Below are positions 9,585-18,228 of a stretch of 64,000 bases of DNA, piece by piece. The position numbers were made by a program, and so were the translations under genes. The stretch comes from Thiotrichaceae bacterium UBA973 (lineage in GTDB: Bacteria > Pseudomonadota > Gammaproteobacteria > Eutrophobiales > Eutrophobiaceae). Position 1 is the first letter of the stretch; every line of letters begins with the position of its first letter. The DNA lies in the NCBI GenBank assembly GCA_002292815.1, contig DBBX01000028.1:1-64000 (forward strand), in the 5' to 3' direction. Below the pieces are notes generated by a model, which searched no databases, had not been told where the DNA came from, and saw nothing but the letters and a program-made list of their open reading frames with translations.

Positions 9585-10268
9585 CTATGTGTGATAGCCC
9601 CGCGCTCGATCGAATAGATCAGTAATCCAATAAACCTGTGCACCAACAGCCGCAAAGGGCAACAATATCCATGCCAGATTAAATACAGCAAGGATCAATA
9701 CAATAATGCAAAAGTCAGCACGGCTTAATTTATGAAAAATATAAATAACCCAATCCATAGTGTCTTCCGGTTTTTTACCTTCTGCGGCCACTTCTTCTCT
9801 ACTCATTGAGTCCTCTTCCTCTTCGTTCTTGGCGTGATAGAACAAATCGACAACATAATCGATAAACGCACCTGCTGCTGCTGCACAACCAAACCAGAAC
9901 CAGAAAGGTTGCTCCATAACCTGACTCGTACCATATCCCAGCGCAGCAAAAAAACTGGCGTCAACCATCCAGTCCGACATATCATCAAACTTGGCGCCAA
10001 ATTCTGATGACATATTTTTTACCCGAGCAACTTCACCATCACAGTTATCGAAGGTATAACTCGCGGTCATTAATAATGCGCCAATAATCCCGACAATATG
10101 GTTGCCAGTGATAAAACAAACTGCACATAACAATCCAAGCGATAATGAAATAGTGGTAATTTGATTCGGCGTAATTGCTGTCTTTAATAAAAGCGGCGTC
10201 AACCGGTAAGACAAATGCCTTACTAATGGAAATAATTGTGTCGGCGCTGCGCTAGATTCTGTTGTCAT
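9585..10268 (-). CDS. CDP-alcohol phosphatidyltransferase family membrane protein
   Basis: 227 residues from the ATG at 10268. The full family signature is present: D74-x2-D77-G-x2-A-R82-x8-G91-x3-D95-x3-D99 (DNCDGEVARV and FDDMSDWMVD). These enzymes move a phosphatidyl group from CDP-diacylglycerol to an alcohol, or a CDP-linked head group to an acceptor, at the inner membrane. Several hydrophobic helices surround an acidic cytoplasmic loop (NEEEEDSMS). The frame is open back to 10562, but that stretch overlaps the promoter and 5' end of divergent hpnL and lacks family similarity. Location next to hpnL-I-J-K, with a second family member on the other flank, suggests a head-group role in hopanoid or associated phospholipid synthesis; this is inference. 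Confidence 0.85.
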   Translation of the reverse strand: MTTESSAAPTQLFPLVRHLSYRLTPLLLKTAITPNQITTISLSLGLLCAVCFITGNHIVGIIGALLMTASYTFDNCDGEVARVKNMSSEFGAKFDDMSDWMVDASFFAALGYGTSQVMEQPFWFWFGCAAAAGAFIDYVVDLFYHAKNEEEEDSMSREEVAAEGKKPEDTMDWVIYIFHKLSRADFCIIVLILAVFNLAWILLPFAAVGAQVYWITDLFDRARGYHT

Positions 10269-10395
10269 AATATATTCTGATTGTTTCGAGAACGAAGTGT
10301 GCCTAGTATGATATGGATTCGCTTGGTATTCTAATATGCATACGAGAAAATGAAACGCATTACTAACGCATCCTCTGTTTAACATCAAATATCCC

Positions 10396-11373
10396 ATGAT
10401 CAGAATCGCATCATATATTGGACTGCTGGTTGGTCTGCTAGTCTTGACCTGGCTTCTCATCTGGCAAGGTATTGATGAGATATTTGAATTATTAAGCCAA
10501 TCTGGCTTTTCCTTATTACTGTTACCCATAGTCTGGTTTCCGAGTTTGATTGCTGCGGTCATCTCCTGGCATTATCTATTTCCGATTAAGCGCATTCCCG
10601 CTTTCAAACAGCTTTTCCTGTCGCTTTGGATGGGTAGAGCTATCAATACCTTGCTTCCTGTCGCCTCGATAGGTGGTGAAATCGCCAAGGCTCGCTTACT
10701 AATTCTCTGGGGGCATCCAGGTATCGATGCCAGTGCATCGGTTCTGGTCGACAAAACCGTGCAGGCGCTTGCGCTGGTTCCCTGGGCCATCATCGGCACC
10801 AGTTTATTGGTCTATCTCGCCATAGATAATGAATTAGCCAAACTCATCATGCTGGGGACATTTCTACTTGGCTTAGGCATTGTCGGCTTTGTACTGGTAC
10901 AACGTGCGGGCATGTTTGGGTTTATTGCCCGAATTATTGGCAAATTCAATACCTCTGATGGTTGGGGCAAGATCACCAATAACGCGCATGATGTTGATAT
11001 ATTGGTGAAGGAGATCTACAGCGATAAAAAACGGTTCTTCATCTCGATTTTCTGGCGAACACTGGGTCTTATTCTACAAACCTCAGAAGTTTGGCTTGCT
11101 TGCTATCTTTTAGGGCATCCCATCGGCATTATTGAGGCCCTCATGCTAAAAAGTTTGACCTCGATTATTACCGATATCGCCTTTGTCATTCCCAATGGCT
11201 ATGGCGTTCAAGAAGGCGGGTATGTGATGTTGGGCGCATTGATTGGCCTTAGCCCTGAATTCTCTCTGGCCATCTCCCTGGCAACCCGGATTCGCGAGCT
11301 AATCGTCGATCTGCCAGGTTTGCTCTATTGGCATCATGTTGAAGCCAAATATTTGCTCAAAAACACCAAATAA
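10396..11373 (+). CDS. hpnL: HpnL, hopanoid-associated membrane protein (lysylphosphatidylglycerol synthase TM-like)
   Basis: 325 residues, mostly hydrophobic, with about eight membrane spans. The family motifs of the UPF0104/HpnL type are visible: LLPVASIGGEIAKARLL near residue 95, VLVDKTVQALAL, and the C-terminal VIPNGYGVQEGGYVMLGALIG followed by RIRELIVDLPGLLYW. HpnL is a conserved companion of hopanoid genes with unproven function, possibly lipid flipping. It precedes hpnI by about 250 bases and is divergent from a CDP-alcohol transferase, with which it shares a 127-base promoter region. Assignment rests on the motif pattern plus context. Confidence 0.85.
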   Translation: MIRIASYIGLLVGLLVLTWLLIWQGIDEIFELLSQSGFSLLLLPIVWFPSLIAAVISWHYLFPIKRIPAFKQLFLSLWMGRAINTLLPVASIGGEIAKARLLILWGHPGIDASASVLVDKTVQALALVPWAIIGTSLLVYLAIDNELAKLIMLGTFLLGLGIVGFVLVQRAGMFGFIARIIGKFNTSDGWGKITNNAHDVDILVKEIYSDKKRFFISIFWRTLGLILQTSEVWLACYLLGHPIGIIEALMLKSLTSIITDIAFVIPNGYGVQEGGYVMLGALIGLSPEFSLAISLATRIRELIVDLPGLLYWHHVEAKYLLKNTK

Positions 11374-11621
11374 ATCAGCTTAGAAGCCTTTGAAACAATA
11401 GCGAAATAAAAAAATAATCGAAATGTAATTAGTTGCTTTAAGTCGTCAAAATCAATATGCTGCGCGGTTAGTTTCACCAGATTAAGTAGTTGATTGTTCT
11501 TGTCTTATTAACTTTAAACGAATTATAATAATAGAGTGCAAGCTACTGTTAATTAATAGGTTTATTTATTTTATGTCTTTAGAGGCATTTAGGAATTTGA
11601 TTAAATTATTACGGTTGACCC

Positions 11622-12854
11622 ATGCAGATTGAATTTTTCAATATATTTAACATATCTGTCGCACTAATTTGTTTGTGCTCGGCTGGCTATTTAGCGTTTG
11701 CTTTATTCGCCATTGAGCGCTTCAACCACAAACGTAAAAGATCAAATTCAGTTAACGATTTTCAACCTCCGGTCACTCTTTTAAAACCTATCTATGGTCT
11801 TGATGCTGAATTAATTAAAAACCTGCGAAGTTTTTGTCAACAGGATTATCCTGACTACCAGATCATATTTGGACTACACAGTAGCAATGACCTTGCTCTT
11901 CCTATCGTTAAGAAAATCATAAAAGAATTTAAAAAGCTTGATGTAAGTTACGTTGTTGATTCGCGTATCTACGGTTGTAATCATAAAGTATCAAACCTTA
12001 TCAATATGTATCCAACAGCAAAGCACGACTACTTGCTTGTTGCGGATAGTGATATGCGTGTGCCGACTAATTACCTGTCTGAATTGATGTCACCCTTTGC
12101 CGATTCAACCGTGGGGGCGGTGACGTCTCTCTATTCTGGTTCAGCCAGAGGTAAACTTGCATCTTCACTAAATGCCATGTTTATCAACGAATGGTTTCTA
12201 CCATCTGTTTTAATCTCTCGAATGTTGCAACCCATTAAATTCTGTTTAGGCGCAACGATGATCGTTCGACGTGACCTTTTAATCCAAATAGGTGGTTTTA
12301 AATCACTATCTGATTATTTGGCTGATGATTATATGCTCGGTAAATTAATTTCCGATCTTGGTTATAAGATTCATCTATCAGACTTCATTGTTGAAAACAT
12401 CGTCGAAGAAGCCTCGTTCAAGGAACTGATTCTGCATGAATTGCGTTGGGCGAGAACTTTGAGAAGAGTTGAACCGTTAGGCTACTTTTTCACTTTCCTG
12501 ACCGATACACTTGTTATTAGTAGTCTTACCACTGCTACCTTTTATATGGCAACACAAAATGTAGCTATGTCATTATTGCCCGTTCTAGTTGTATTACTAG
12601 GGCGTATAATTTTACATAGTCGTACAAAACAGATTACTGGTTCGAGTAGCGCTGGTTCAATTTGGTTAATTCCGCTGAGAGATAGTTTATCTTTTAGCAT
12701 TAGAGTGATTAGTTTCACTGGCACCTCTATTCAATGGCGTAACAATGCTTTCAATGTTGATCAATCTGGACTGATACATGCTGAGGAAGAACTGTTAATT
12801 GAATTGGATTCTGTAGAAAAAATCCCTGACTTGGCAACATCACAAGATTATTAA
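11622..12854 (+). CDS. hpnI: HpnI, hopanoid glycosyltransferase (GT21-like)
   Basis: 410 residues: an N-terminal membrane helix (VALICLCSAGYLAFALFAI), a GT-A domain and C-terminal membrane segments near residues 287-330. The ceramide-glucosyltransferase-type catalytic set is present: ADSDMRV (D142/D144), the third aspartate in LADDYMLG (D235/D236) and the (Q/R)xxRW-like HELRWARTL (R275-W276). From work on Burkholderia HpnI, it adds N-acetylglucosamine to bacteriohopanetetrol, the step before HpnK and HpnJ. It directly precedes hpnJ (19 bases) and hpnK, so all three side-chain enzymes are together. The upstream 247 bases are AT-rich and without a gene. Confidence 0.92.
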   Translation: MQIEFFNIFNISVALICLCSAGYLAFALFAIERFNHKRKRSNSVNDFQPPVTLLKPIYGLDAELIKNLRSFCQQDYPDYQIIFGLHSSNDLALPIVKKIIKEFKKLDVSYVVDSRIYGCNHKVSNLINMYPTAKHDYLLVADSDMRVPTNYLSELMSPFADSTVGAVTSLYSGSARGKLASSLNAMFINEWFLPSVLISRMLQPIKFCLGATMIVRRDLLIQIGGFKSLSDYLADDYMLGKLISDLGYKIHLSDFIVENIVEEASFKELILHELRWARTLRRVEPLGYFFTFLTDTLVISSLTTATFYMATQNVAMSLLPVLVVLLGRIILHSRTKQITGSSSAGSIWLIPLRDSLSFSIRVISFTGTSIQWRNNAFNVDQSGLIHAEEELLIELDSVEKIPDLATSQDY

Positions 12855-12873
12855 TTCGGAGTATTAGCTAGCA

Positions 12874-14295
12874 ATGTTGAAATCTTTATTTCTCAACCCA
12901 CCCTCGTTCAACGGTTTTGATGGCGCTGCAGGATCGCGTTATCAATGTACCCGTGAAGTAAAATCATTCTGGTACCCAACGTGGCTGGCTCAATTAGCCG
13001 CGTTAGTGGAAGGCAGCCGTTTAATCGATGCACCTGCTGGGGGAATTTCACTTGATGAAGTCCTGCCATTGGCAACTGAATATGAATTTTTGGTGCTGTA
13101 TACCAGCACACCATCCTTTGCAAATGATGTGAAGATTGCTGAAGCCTTCAAAGAAAAAAACCCAAACCTGATTATTGGTTTTTGTGGTGCACATGTTGCG
13201 GTTAATCCTGACCAAACCGTTATCGCATCAGACGCAATTGATTTCGTCGCAGGCAATGAATTTGATTTCACCATCAAAGAAATTGCCGAAGGTAAGGCCT
13301 TGGAAGAAGTCGATGGCATTATCTACAAAAAAGAGGGTAAACCGGTACATAACAAACCACGTGCCTTGATCGAAGACATGGATAGCCTGCCTTGGGTAAC
13401 ACCTATCTATAAAGAAAATCTGAATACGGCGGATTACTATAACGGCTACATGTTGCATCCTTATATGTCGTTCTATACCGGGCGTGGTTGTAAATCACAT
13501 TGTACATTTTGCCTATGGCCACAAACGATATCCGGACATAACTACCGACATAAATCAGTTAAAAATGTTATCGATGAATTGACCTATGCACGCGACAACT
13601 TTCCTGAAATAAAAGAATTCTTTTTTGATGATGATACTTTGACAGACAACATTCCTTATGTTGAGGAACTAGCTAAAGAAATCGGTACACTGGGCATCAC
13701 ATGGTCATGTAATGCAAAAGCTAATGTTCCTTATGAAACATTAAAGATCATGAAAGACAACGGTCTGCGTTTATTGTTGGTCGGTTATGAATCAGGCAAT
13801 CAACAGATTCTGATCAATATCAAGAAAGGTATTCGTACCGATATTGCACGCCAATTCACGAAGGACTGTCACAAACTAGGCATTGTTATACATGGTACAT
13901 TCATCGTTGGTCTTCCTGGTGAAACCAAAGATACTATCGAAGAATCAATCAAATACGCACAGGAACTGAATCCACAAACCATTCAAGTATCATTACCTGC
14001 GGCCTATCCCGGCACCTTCTTGTACAAGCAAGCTGTTGAAAATGGCTGGTTGATCGTTGATGAAGAATTAGTCGGCGATGATGGTGTGCAACACTCTGTA
14101 TTAAATTACCCTCATTTACCTAGCGAAGATATCTTTGAAGCGGTTGATAACTTTTACAAACGCTTTTATTTCCGCCCGTGGAAAATGGCCGTACTATTTT
14201 TCGAGATGTGTCGCGACTGGGAAGTCATGAAGCGCCGTGCACGTGAAGGTGTCGAGTTCTTCAAATTCCTGTTTGGTCGGGAGAGCACAGCCTGA
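12874..14295 (+). CDS. hpnJ: HpnJ, radical SAM enzyme of bacteriohopanetetrol cyclitol ether synthesis
   Basis: 473 residues. An N-terminal B12-binding-like domain (LFLNPPSFNGFDGAAGSRYQ and VLYTSTPSFANDVKIAE) is followed by a radical SAM core with the 4Fe-4S motif C206-x3-C210-x2-C213 in GRGCKSHCTFCLWPQ. HpnJ homologues convert the glucosamine-bearing hopanoid to the five-membered cyclitol ether by ring contraction. The length matches HpnJ (about 470). It lies between hpnI and hpnK; its stop TGA overlaps the proposed hpnK start by 4 bases, indicating translational coupling. Confidence 0.94.
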   Translation: MLKSLFLNPPSFNGFDGAAGSRYQCTREVKSFWYPTWLAQLAALVEGSRLIDAPAGGISLDEVLPLATEYEFLVLYTSTPSFANDVKIAEAFKEKNPNLIIGFCGAHVAVNPDQTVIASDAIDFVAGNEFDFTIKEIAEGKALEEVDGIIYKKEGKPVHNKPRALIEDMDSLPWVTPIYKENLNTADYYNGYMLHPYMSFYTGRGCKSHCTFCLWPQTISGHNYRHKSVKNVIDELTYARDNFPEIKEFFFDDDTLTDNIPYVEELAKEIGTLGITWSCNAKANVPYETLKIMKDNGLRLLLVGYESGNQQILINIKKGIRTDIARQFTKDCHKLGIVIHGTFIVGLPGETKDTIEESIKYAQELNPQTIQVSLPAAYPGTFLYKQAVENGWLIVDEELVGDDGVQHSVLNYPHLPSEDIFEAVDNFYKRFYFRPWKMAVLFFEMCRDWEVMKRRAREGVEFFKFLFGRESTA

Positions 14296-15140
14296 AAAAG
14301 TTAATTGTTACTGGTGATGATTTTGGTCTTTCCTCACCAGTCAATGATGCAATAGTAAAGGCTCATGAGAAAGGTATTCTGACGACCACGAGTTTGATGG
14401 TGTCGGCACCCGCTGCCGAAGATGCTGTTAGTCGTGCCAAGAGCCTTCCTGATTTAAACGTTGGTTTACACCTGGTGTTAAGTAACGGCAGGGCAACGTC
14501 ACCTGCAACAGAAATCCCTGCCCTGGCACATGCCAATGGCCAGCTAGATAACAATCTGGTTCGCACGGGTATCATGATGTTTTTTGACCCAAGCACAAAA
14601 AAACAACTCGAAAAAGAAATACGTGCACAGTTTGAAGCTTTCAAAGCGACAGGCTTGAAATTAGATCACGTCAATGCACATAATCATATGCACCTGCATC
14701 CGACAGTATTCGATTTAATTATCAAGATAGGAAAGGAATTCGAGGTCACGGCGATCCGCATACCCAATGAACCACCATTAGACTCAATCACCGGTGGTAC
14801 AAAAGATAAGCTGCTACGTAAATTTCGTTTTCTCTTTTTCAAACCATTTGTATCGCGTATGAAAAAACTATGTGAAGCAAATAATATTAAGCACAACGAT
14901 ACAATCTATGGTTTGAATGACAGCGGTCACATGAATATCGATACACTAGTTCGTATCCTTCCGCACATAGCCGATGGTGTTACAGAAATTTATAGTCACC
15001 CGGCAACCGAACGTTGGGATGATATTGATCCGGCTGCAAAGGATTACGAATTTGAGGCTGAATATAAAGCTCTAATACATGCACGCACTAAGCGAACAGT
15101 TGAGAAATTCAATATAGAACTTTCTGGGTTCAATTCCTAA
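14292..15140 (+). CDS. hpnK: HpnK, YdjC-like hopanoid deacetylase (CTG start)
   Basis: 282 residues when read from CTG at 14292. That start restores the family's first metal motif, KKLIVTGDDFGLS (residues 2-14), which would be lost with the first in-frame ATG at 14394. The second metal motif, HNHMHLHP, lies near residue 130. The enzyme removes the acetyl group from the N-acetylglucosaminyl hopanoid made by HpnI. Support for CTG: a GGGAG ribosome site at 14279-14283 spaced 8 bases away, and a CTGA overlap with the hpnJ stop, the counterpart of common ATGA coupling. No ATG, GTG or TTG exists in frame between the upstream stop at 14244 and 14292; only an ATT at 14265 competes. Confidence 0.9.
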   Translation: MKKLIVTGDDFGLSSPVNDAIVKAHEKGILTTTSLMVSAPAAEDAVSRAKSLPDLNVGLHLVLSNGRATSPATEIPALAHANGQLDNNLVRTGIMMFFDPSTKKQLEKEIRAQFEAFKATGLKLDHVNAHNHMHLHPTVFDLIIKIGKEFEVTAIRIPNEPPLDSITGGTKDKLLRKFRFLFFKPFVSRMKKLCEANNIKHNDTIYGLNDSGHMNIDTLVRILPHIADGVTEIYSHPATERWDDIDPAAKDYEFEAEYKALIHARTKRTVEKFNIELSGFNS

Positions 15141-15155
15141 GCACGGCAACTTCTC

Positions 15156-15755
15156 ATGGTCGGTGATTCCTGGACGCATAAAATAGCACGTGTTTGTATA
15201 CTACCTTTAGTTAATACACCTGTTACACCAAACCATCTCACAGTCCTGCGTTTAATTACCGGCCTTGCGGCTTGTAGTTTACTTGCAATAGGGTCATATG
15301 AAGGCAATCTCTGGGGCGGCGTATTATGGTTAATATCGGCCTTTCTCGATCGTGCTGATGGAGAACTCGCCAGAGTCTCTGGCAAAACCAGTGAATGGGG
15401 TCATAAGTTTGATTATTTCTGTGACGTTACCGTAACCGCGCTATTCTTCCTCGGTATCGGTATAGGCTTACGAGAAAGTTCTCTAGGACTCTGGACTATC
15501 GTTATGGGGATAAGTGCATCAGCCGGCGTTGTTGCCGCGGAGATTCTGGCTGAAATTATTGATCAGGCACAAAAAGACACGGGTGAGAAAGCCTATGCAG
15601 GTTTTGCCGGTTTCGATTTTGATGATGTACTTTATTTATTCGCCCCGATTGTTTGGTTAAACCTACACTTTCCGTTTCTTGTCGGTGCTTCAGTAGGCGC
15701 CCCCATATTTGCATTAATTACCTGGTATCGACTCCCTAAAAGTAACAGCTCATAG
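15156..15755 (+). CDS. Second CDP-alcohol phosphatidyltransferase family protein
   Basis: 199 residues with the complete signature D65-x2-D68-G-x2-A-R73-x8-G82-x3-D86-x3-D90 (FLDRADGELARV and GHKFDYFCD) and about five membrane helices. It starts 15 bases after hpnK on the same strand, so it is probably co-transcribed with hpnI-J-K. Its relative at 9585-10268 has the same signature but differs elsewhere. The family uses CDP-activated substrates; the alcohol is unknown. Its place in a hopanoid side-chain operon makes attachment of a phospho-linked head group to an elongated hopanoid, or supply of a partner lipid, a plausible but untested role. Confidence 0.85.
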   Translation: MVGDSWTHKIARVCILPLVNTPVTPNHLTVLRLITGLAACSLLAIGSYEGNLWGGVLWLISAFLDRADGELARVSGKTSEWGHKFDYFCDVTVTALFFLGIGIGLRESSLGLWTIVMGISASAGVVAAEILAEIIDQAQKDTGEKAYAGFAGFDFDDVLYLFAPIVWLNLHFPFLVGASVGAPIFALITWYRLPKSNSS

Positions 15756-15802
15756 CTTCTTTTCAGACAGTTAAGTTATAAGAAGCTGTTGTTTTAATTT
15801 TA
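15754..15802 (+). terminator. Weak terminator-like hairpin after the hopanoid side-chain operon
   Basis: Arms AGCTTCTT (15754-15761) and AAGAAGCT (15780-15787) pair perfectly across an 18-base loop and are followed by a T-rich stretch, GTTGTTTTAATTTT. The stem overlaps the end of the preceding gene. The long loop makes this only a moderate candidate. Confidence 0.4.
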
Positions 15803-15834
15803 CTTTCATTAATATCCCAAGTGCACATCAATCA

Positions 15835-17655
15835 ATGGATGTAAAAAATCTTATGTTATTTAAAATAATAGTTGCCGGCTTATTCTTATCAGCCTTATCT
15901 CAAACGATTATTGCTGACAGTTCGAATACAGTTATCGATGCTACGCGTTTATTAGCCGCATCAAATGAAACTGACAATTGGCTCTCATATGGTCGTGACT
16001 ATACAAATCAGAATTTCTCCCCGCTTAAACAAATCAACGCTACAACAGTTAAACGACTCGTTCCAAAATGGATATTTCAAACCGGGAAAAAGGGATCGTT
16101 TCAAACACAACCGTTAGTTGCCGACGGTGTCATGTATGCCACCATCCCGGGCAACGATGTCGTCGCACTAGATGCTGAAAAAGGCACCCTTCTTTGGCGC
16201 TATAAACACAAGAATCGAAAAGAAAAAAACAAAGCCGGCCCGGCCAATCGTGGTGCAGCACTCGGTTACGGTAAAGTATTTGAGGCGACTAATGATGGTC
16301 GGCTGATTGCGCTTGATCAAACGACTGGTGAAATCGTTTGGGACAAGATCATTGCGCGCCCCACTGATGCCGAGCTTGAAGGTCTCACTCAAACACAAAA
16401 AGATTTCTTAATAGAGAATAGCGATACCTTACCTGCAAAGATGGCGCCAATTGTATATCGAGACTTGGTAGTTGTTGGCGTCACAGCAGCCGGTTACGGT
16501 ATGTTTTATAATATTTTCTCGCGATTTGCTCTAAAAGGGACCTCCCCTGATGAAATACCACCAGCCGATCGTTTTCTAGGTCTGCGTGGTTATGTTGCTG
16601 CTTTCAATGTAAATACAGGTGAAGAAGTTTGGCGCTGGCACACTACTAAAAGTGGTGACTGGGAAGGTGTGTTTGCCTCCACCACTCCAGAAGGTGAAGC
16701 CTTACCGCGTGATATCCCACTTGAAAAAAAATTAGCACCGAAATTAAAAGATCGTTGGCGTATTGGCGGAACCTCAACTTGGATGACTCCGTCATTTGAC
16801 CCGAAACAGGGTCTGATATTTGTTGGCACGGGTAACGCTTCTCCTAATGATGTCTCCAGTGCTAGACCCGGTGATAACCTTTATGCAAATTCACTGGTTG
16901 CCATTGATGCCTACACCGGCGAAACCCGTTGGCATTACCAACAAGTACCTCACGATTTATGGGGCTATGATCTTGCAAGTACCTCAGTATTATTTGATTT
17001 ACCTGTCGACGATAAAGTCATTCCAGCGATTGGCATTGCAGGTAAAACCGGCTGGTTCTATGTCCATAACCGCGAAACGGGTAAATTGATTTATCGTTCT
17101 GAAGCCTTTGTGCCGCAGAAAAACTTATTCAAAGCGCCTAGCGATGAAGGCGTTATCAGTTCGCCTGGATCATGGGGCGGTGCTTCCTGGTCACCGACTT
17201 CATACGATCCATCAAGTGGCACTGTTTTTATTGCCGGAATTCATAAACCCACACTCTACCGTACAGAGTACGCGACATTTGAAGGTAAAGAAGTCTCTTA
17301 TATATTAACCGAAATTGCTGAGTCAGAACCCAGTTGGGGAACACTGACAGCAATCGATACACGCAACCAAGGCCGCATTCAGTGGCAAGTCAAAACCGAC
17401 CTACCTTTGATAGGAGGCGTACTCGCGACAGCAGGTAATCTGGTATTCATGGGCGAAGGTAGCGGCATGTTTGCTGCATTTGATAGCCAGGATGGAAAAC
17501 GTTTATGGGAGTTCAATTGTGGTGCAGGTGTAAATGCACCGCCCATGAGTTACCAGGTTGGCGATCAGCAATACATTGCTGTTGCTGCGGGCGGGCATGG
17601 ATTATTAAAGACACCTAGTGGAGATGCATTGATTGGCTTTGGCTTGGCTGACTAG
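15835..17655 (+). CDS. PQQ-dependent dehydrogenase, periplasmic beta-propeller
   Basis: 606 residues with a signal peptide (IIVAGLFLSALSQTIIA). Propeller repeats of the quinoprotein type are clear: GRDYTNQNFSPLKQIN, PLVADGVMYATIPGNDVVALD, GKVFEATNDGRLIALDQTTG, FVGTGNASPND and the end VAAGGHGLLKTPSGDALIGF. HDLWGYDLAS resembles the glucose/alcohol dehydrogenase segment holding the catalytic aspartate. Only one cysteine follows the signal region (FNCGAG), so the vicinal Cys-Cys ring of methanol dehydrogenases is absent. No haem motif or membrane domain is seen, so an external electron acceptor is needed. Substrate unknown. It is convergent with the MarR gene, 7 bases apart. Confidence 0.88.
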   Translation: MDVKNLMLFKIIVAGLFLSALSQTIIADSSNTVIDATRLLAASNETDNWLSYGRDYTNQNFSPLKQINATTVKRLVPKWIFQTGKKGSFQTQPLVADGVMYATIPGNDVVALDAEKGTLLWRYKHKNRKEKNKAGPANRGAALGYGKVFEATNDGRLIALDQTTGEIVWDKIIARPTDAELEGLTQTQKDFLIENSDTLPAKMAPIVYRDLVVVGVTAAGYGMFYNIFSRFALKGTSPDEIPPADRFLGLRGYVAAFNVNTGEEVWRWHTTKSGDWEGVFASTTPEGEALPRDIPLEKKLAPKLKDRWRIGGTSTWMTPSFDPKQGLIFVGTGNASPNDVSSARPGDNLYANSLVAIDAYTGETRWHYQQVPHDLWGYDLASTSVLFDLPVDDKVIPAIGIAGKTGWFYVHNRETGKLIYRSEAFVPQKNLFKAPSDEGVISSPGSWGGASWSPTSYDPSSGTVFIAGIHKPTLYRTEYATFEGKEVSYILTEIAESEPSWGTLTAIDTRNQGRIQWQVKTDLPLIGGVLATAGNLVFMGEGSGMFAAFDSQDGKRLWEFNCGAGVNAPPMSYQVGDQQYIAVAAGGHGLLKTPSGDALIGFGLAD

Positions 17656-17662
17656 GATTTAT

Positions 17663-18091
17663 TTAGTTTCCTTGAAGCTGCTTTTTTATAGATTCGCAAA
17701 GTGACATTAACTTAGCTGCTTCTTTATCACTCAGGCCTGTAGCACATAATGCTATTTCGCTGGCTTTCTTAGCTTTCTTGCCAAGCGCCTTTCCCGATTG
17801 AGTTAAGACAAGTTGTTTCTGTCGTTCATCTTTATCAGTGGAACGCCTTTCTATAAATCCATTAGACTCTAGCCGTTTGAGCAATGGGCTTAATGTTGCA
17901 TTACTGAGTCCTGTTGTGTCGGCAATTTCACTGATCATCACGGCCTCTTTATCCCACAATGCCATCATCACGACATATTGTGGATAGGTTAAATTCAATG
18001 GTTCCAACAGACCTTTATAAGCCTGAGTTATCGCCCTTGAGGTAGAATATAAGGCATAACAAACCTGTTCATTTAATTTAGGAGCGTTCAT
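17663..18091 (-). CDS. MarR-family regulator, OhrR-like
   Basis: 142 residues. The N-terminal LNEQVCYALYSTSRAITQAY and LEPLNLTYPQYVVMMALW match OhrR, with Cys11 at the position of the peroxide-sensing cysteine; the winged helix follows (SEIADTTGLSNATLSPLLKRLES, RSTDKDERQKQLVLT). OhrR releases DNA on oxidation by organic or lipid hydroperoxides. No ohr gene is adjacent; instead it is divergent from a cytochrome P460 gene, with two TTcGTGCACtAA palindromes in the shared 137-base spacer. The likely inference is that it controls itself and the P460 gene. Given nearby polyunsaturated lipid genes, lipid peroxide sensing is an attractive but unproven link. Confidence 0.85.
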   Translation of the reverse strand: MNAPKLNEQVCYALYSTSRAITQAYKGLLEPLNLTYPQYVVMMALWDKEAVMISEIADTTGLSNATLSPLLKRLESNGFIERRSTDKDERQKQLVLTQSGKALGKKAKKASEIALCATGLSDKEAAKLMSLCESIKKQLQGN

Positions 18092-18210
18092 GTTCTCTAT
18101 ATTGAATCATTTATTTAGTTCGTGCACTAAGTACTTGTGATAAACTTGTATATTCTCTATACTCACAAACATTATTATTTCGTGCACTAACTATTTTACT
18201 ACTAATTTCG
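18091..18210. promoter_or_regulatory. Divergent promoter with 60-bp-spaced operator palindromes
   Basis: The 12-mer TTCGTGCACTAA occurs at 18119-18130 and again exactly 60 bases later at 18179-18190. Each is a palindrome of form TT-n-GTGCAC-n-AA. TTCTCTATA is also repeated 60 bases apart (18093 and 18153), so the spacer looks like two diverged copies of a 60-bp unit. The sites lie between the OhrR-like gene and the P460 gene and are candidate operators. Confidence 0.6.
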
Positions 18211-18228
18211 CTTAAGTGGAGATATAAA

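Noticed and set aside
10269..10562. N-terminal extension of the CDP-alcohol phosphatidyltransferase
   Set aside because: It overlaps the promoter and 5' end of divergent hpnL and lacks family motifs.
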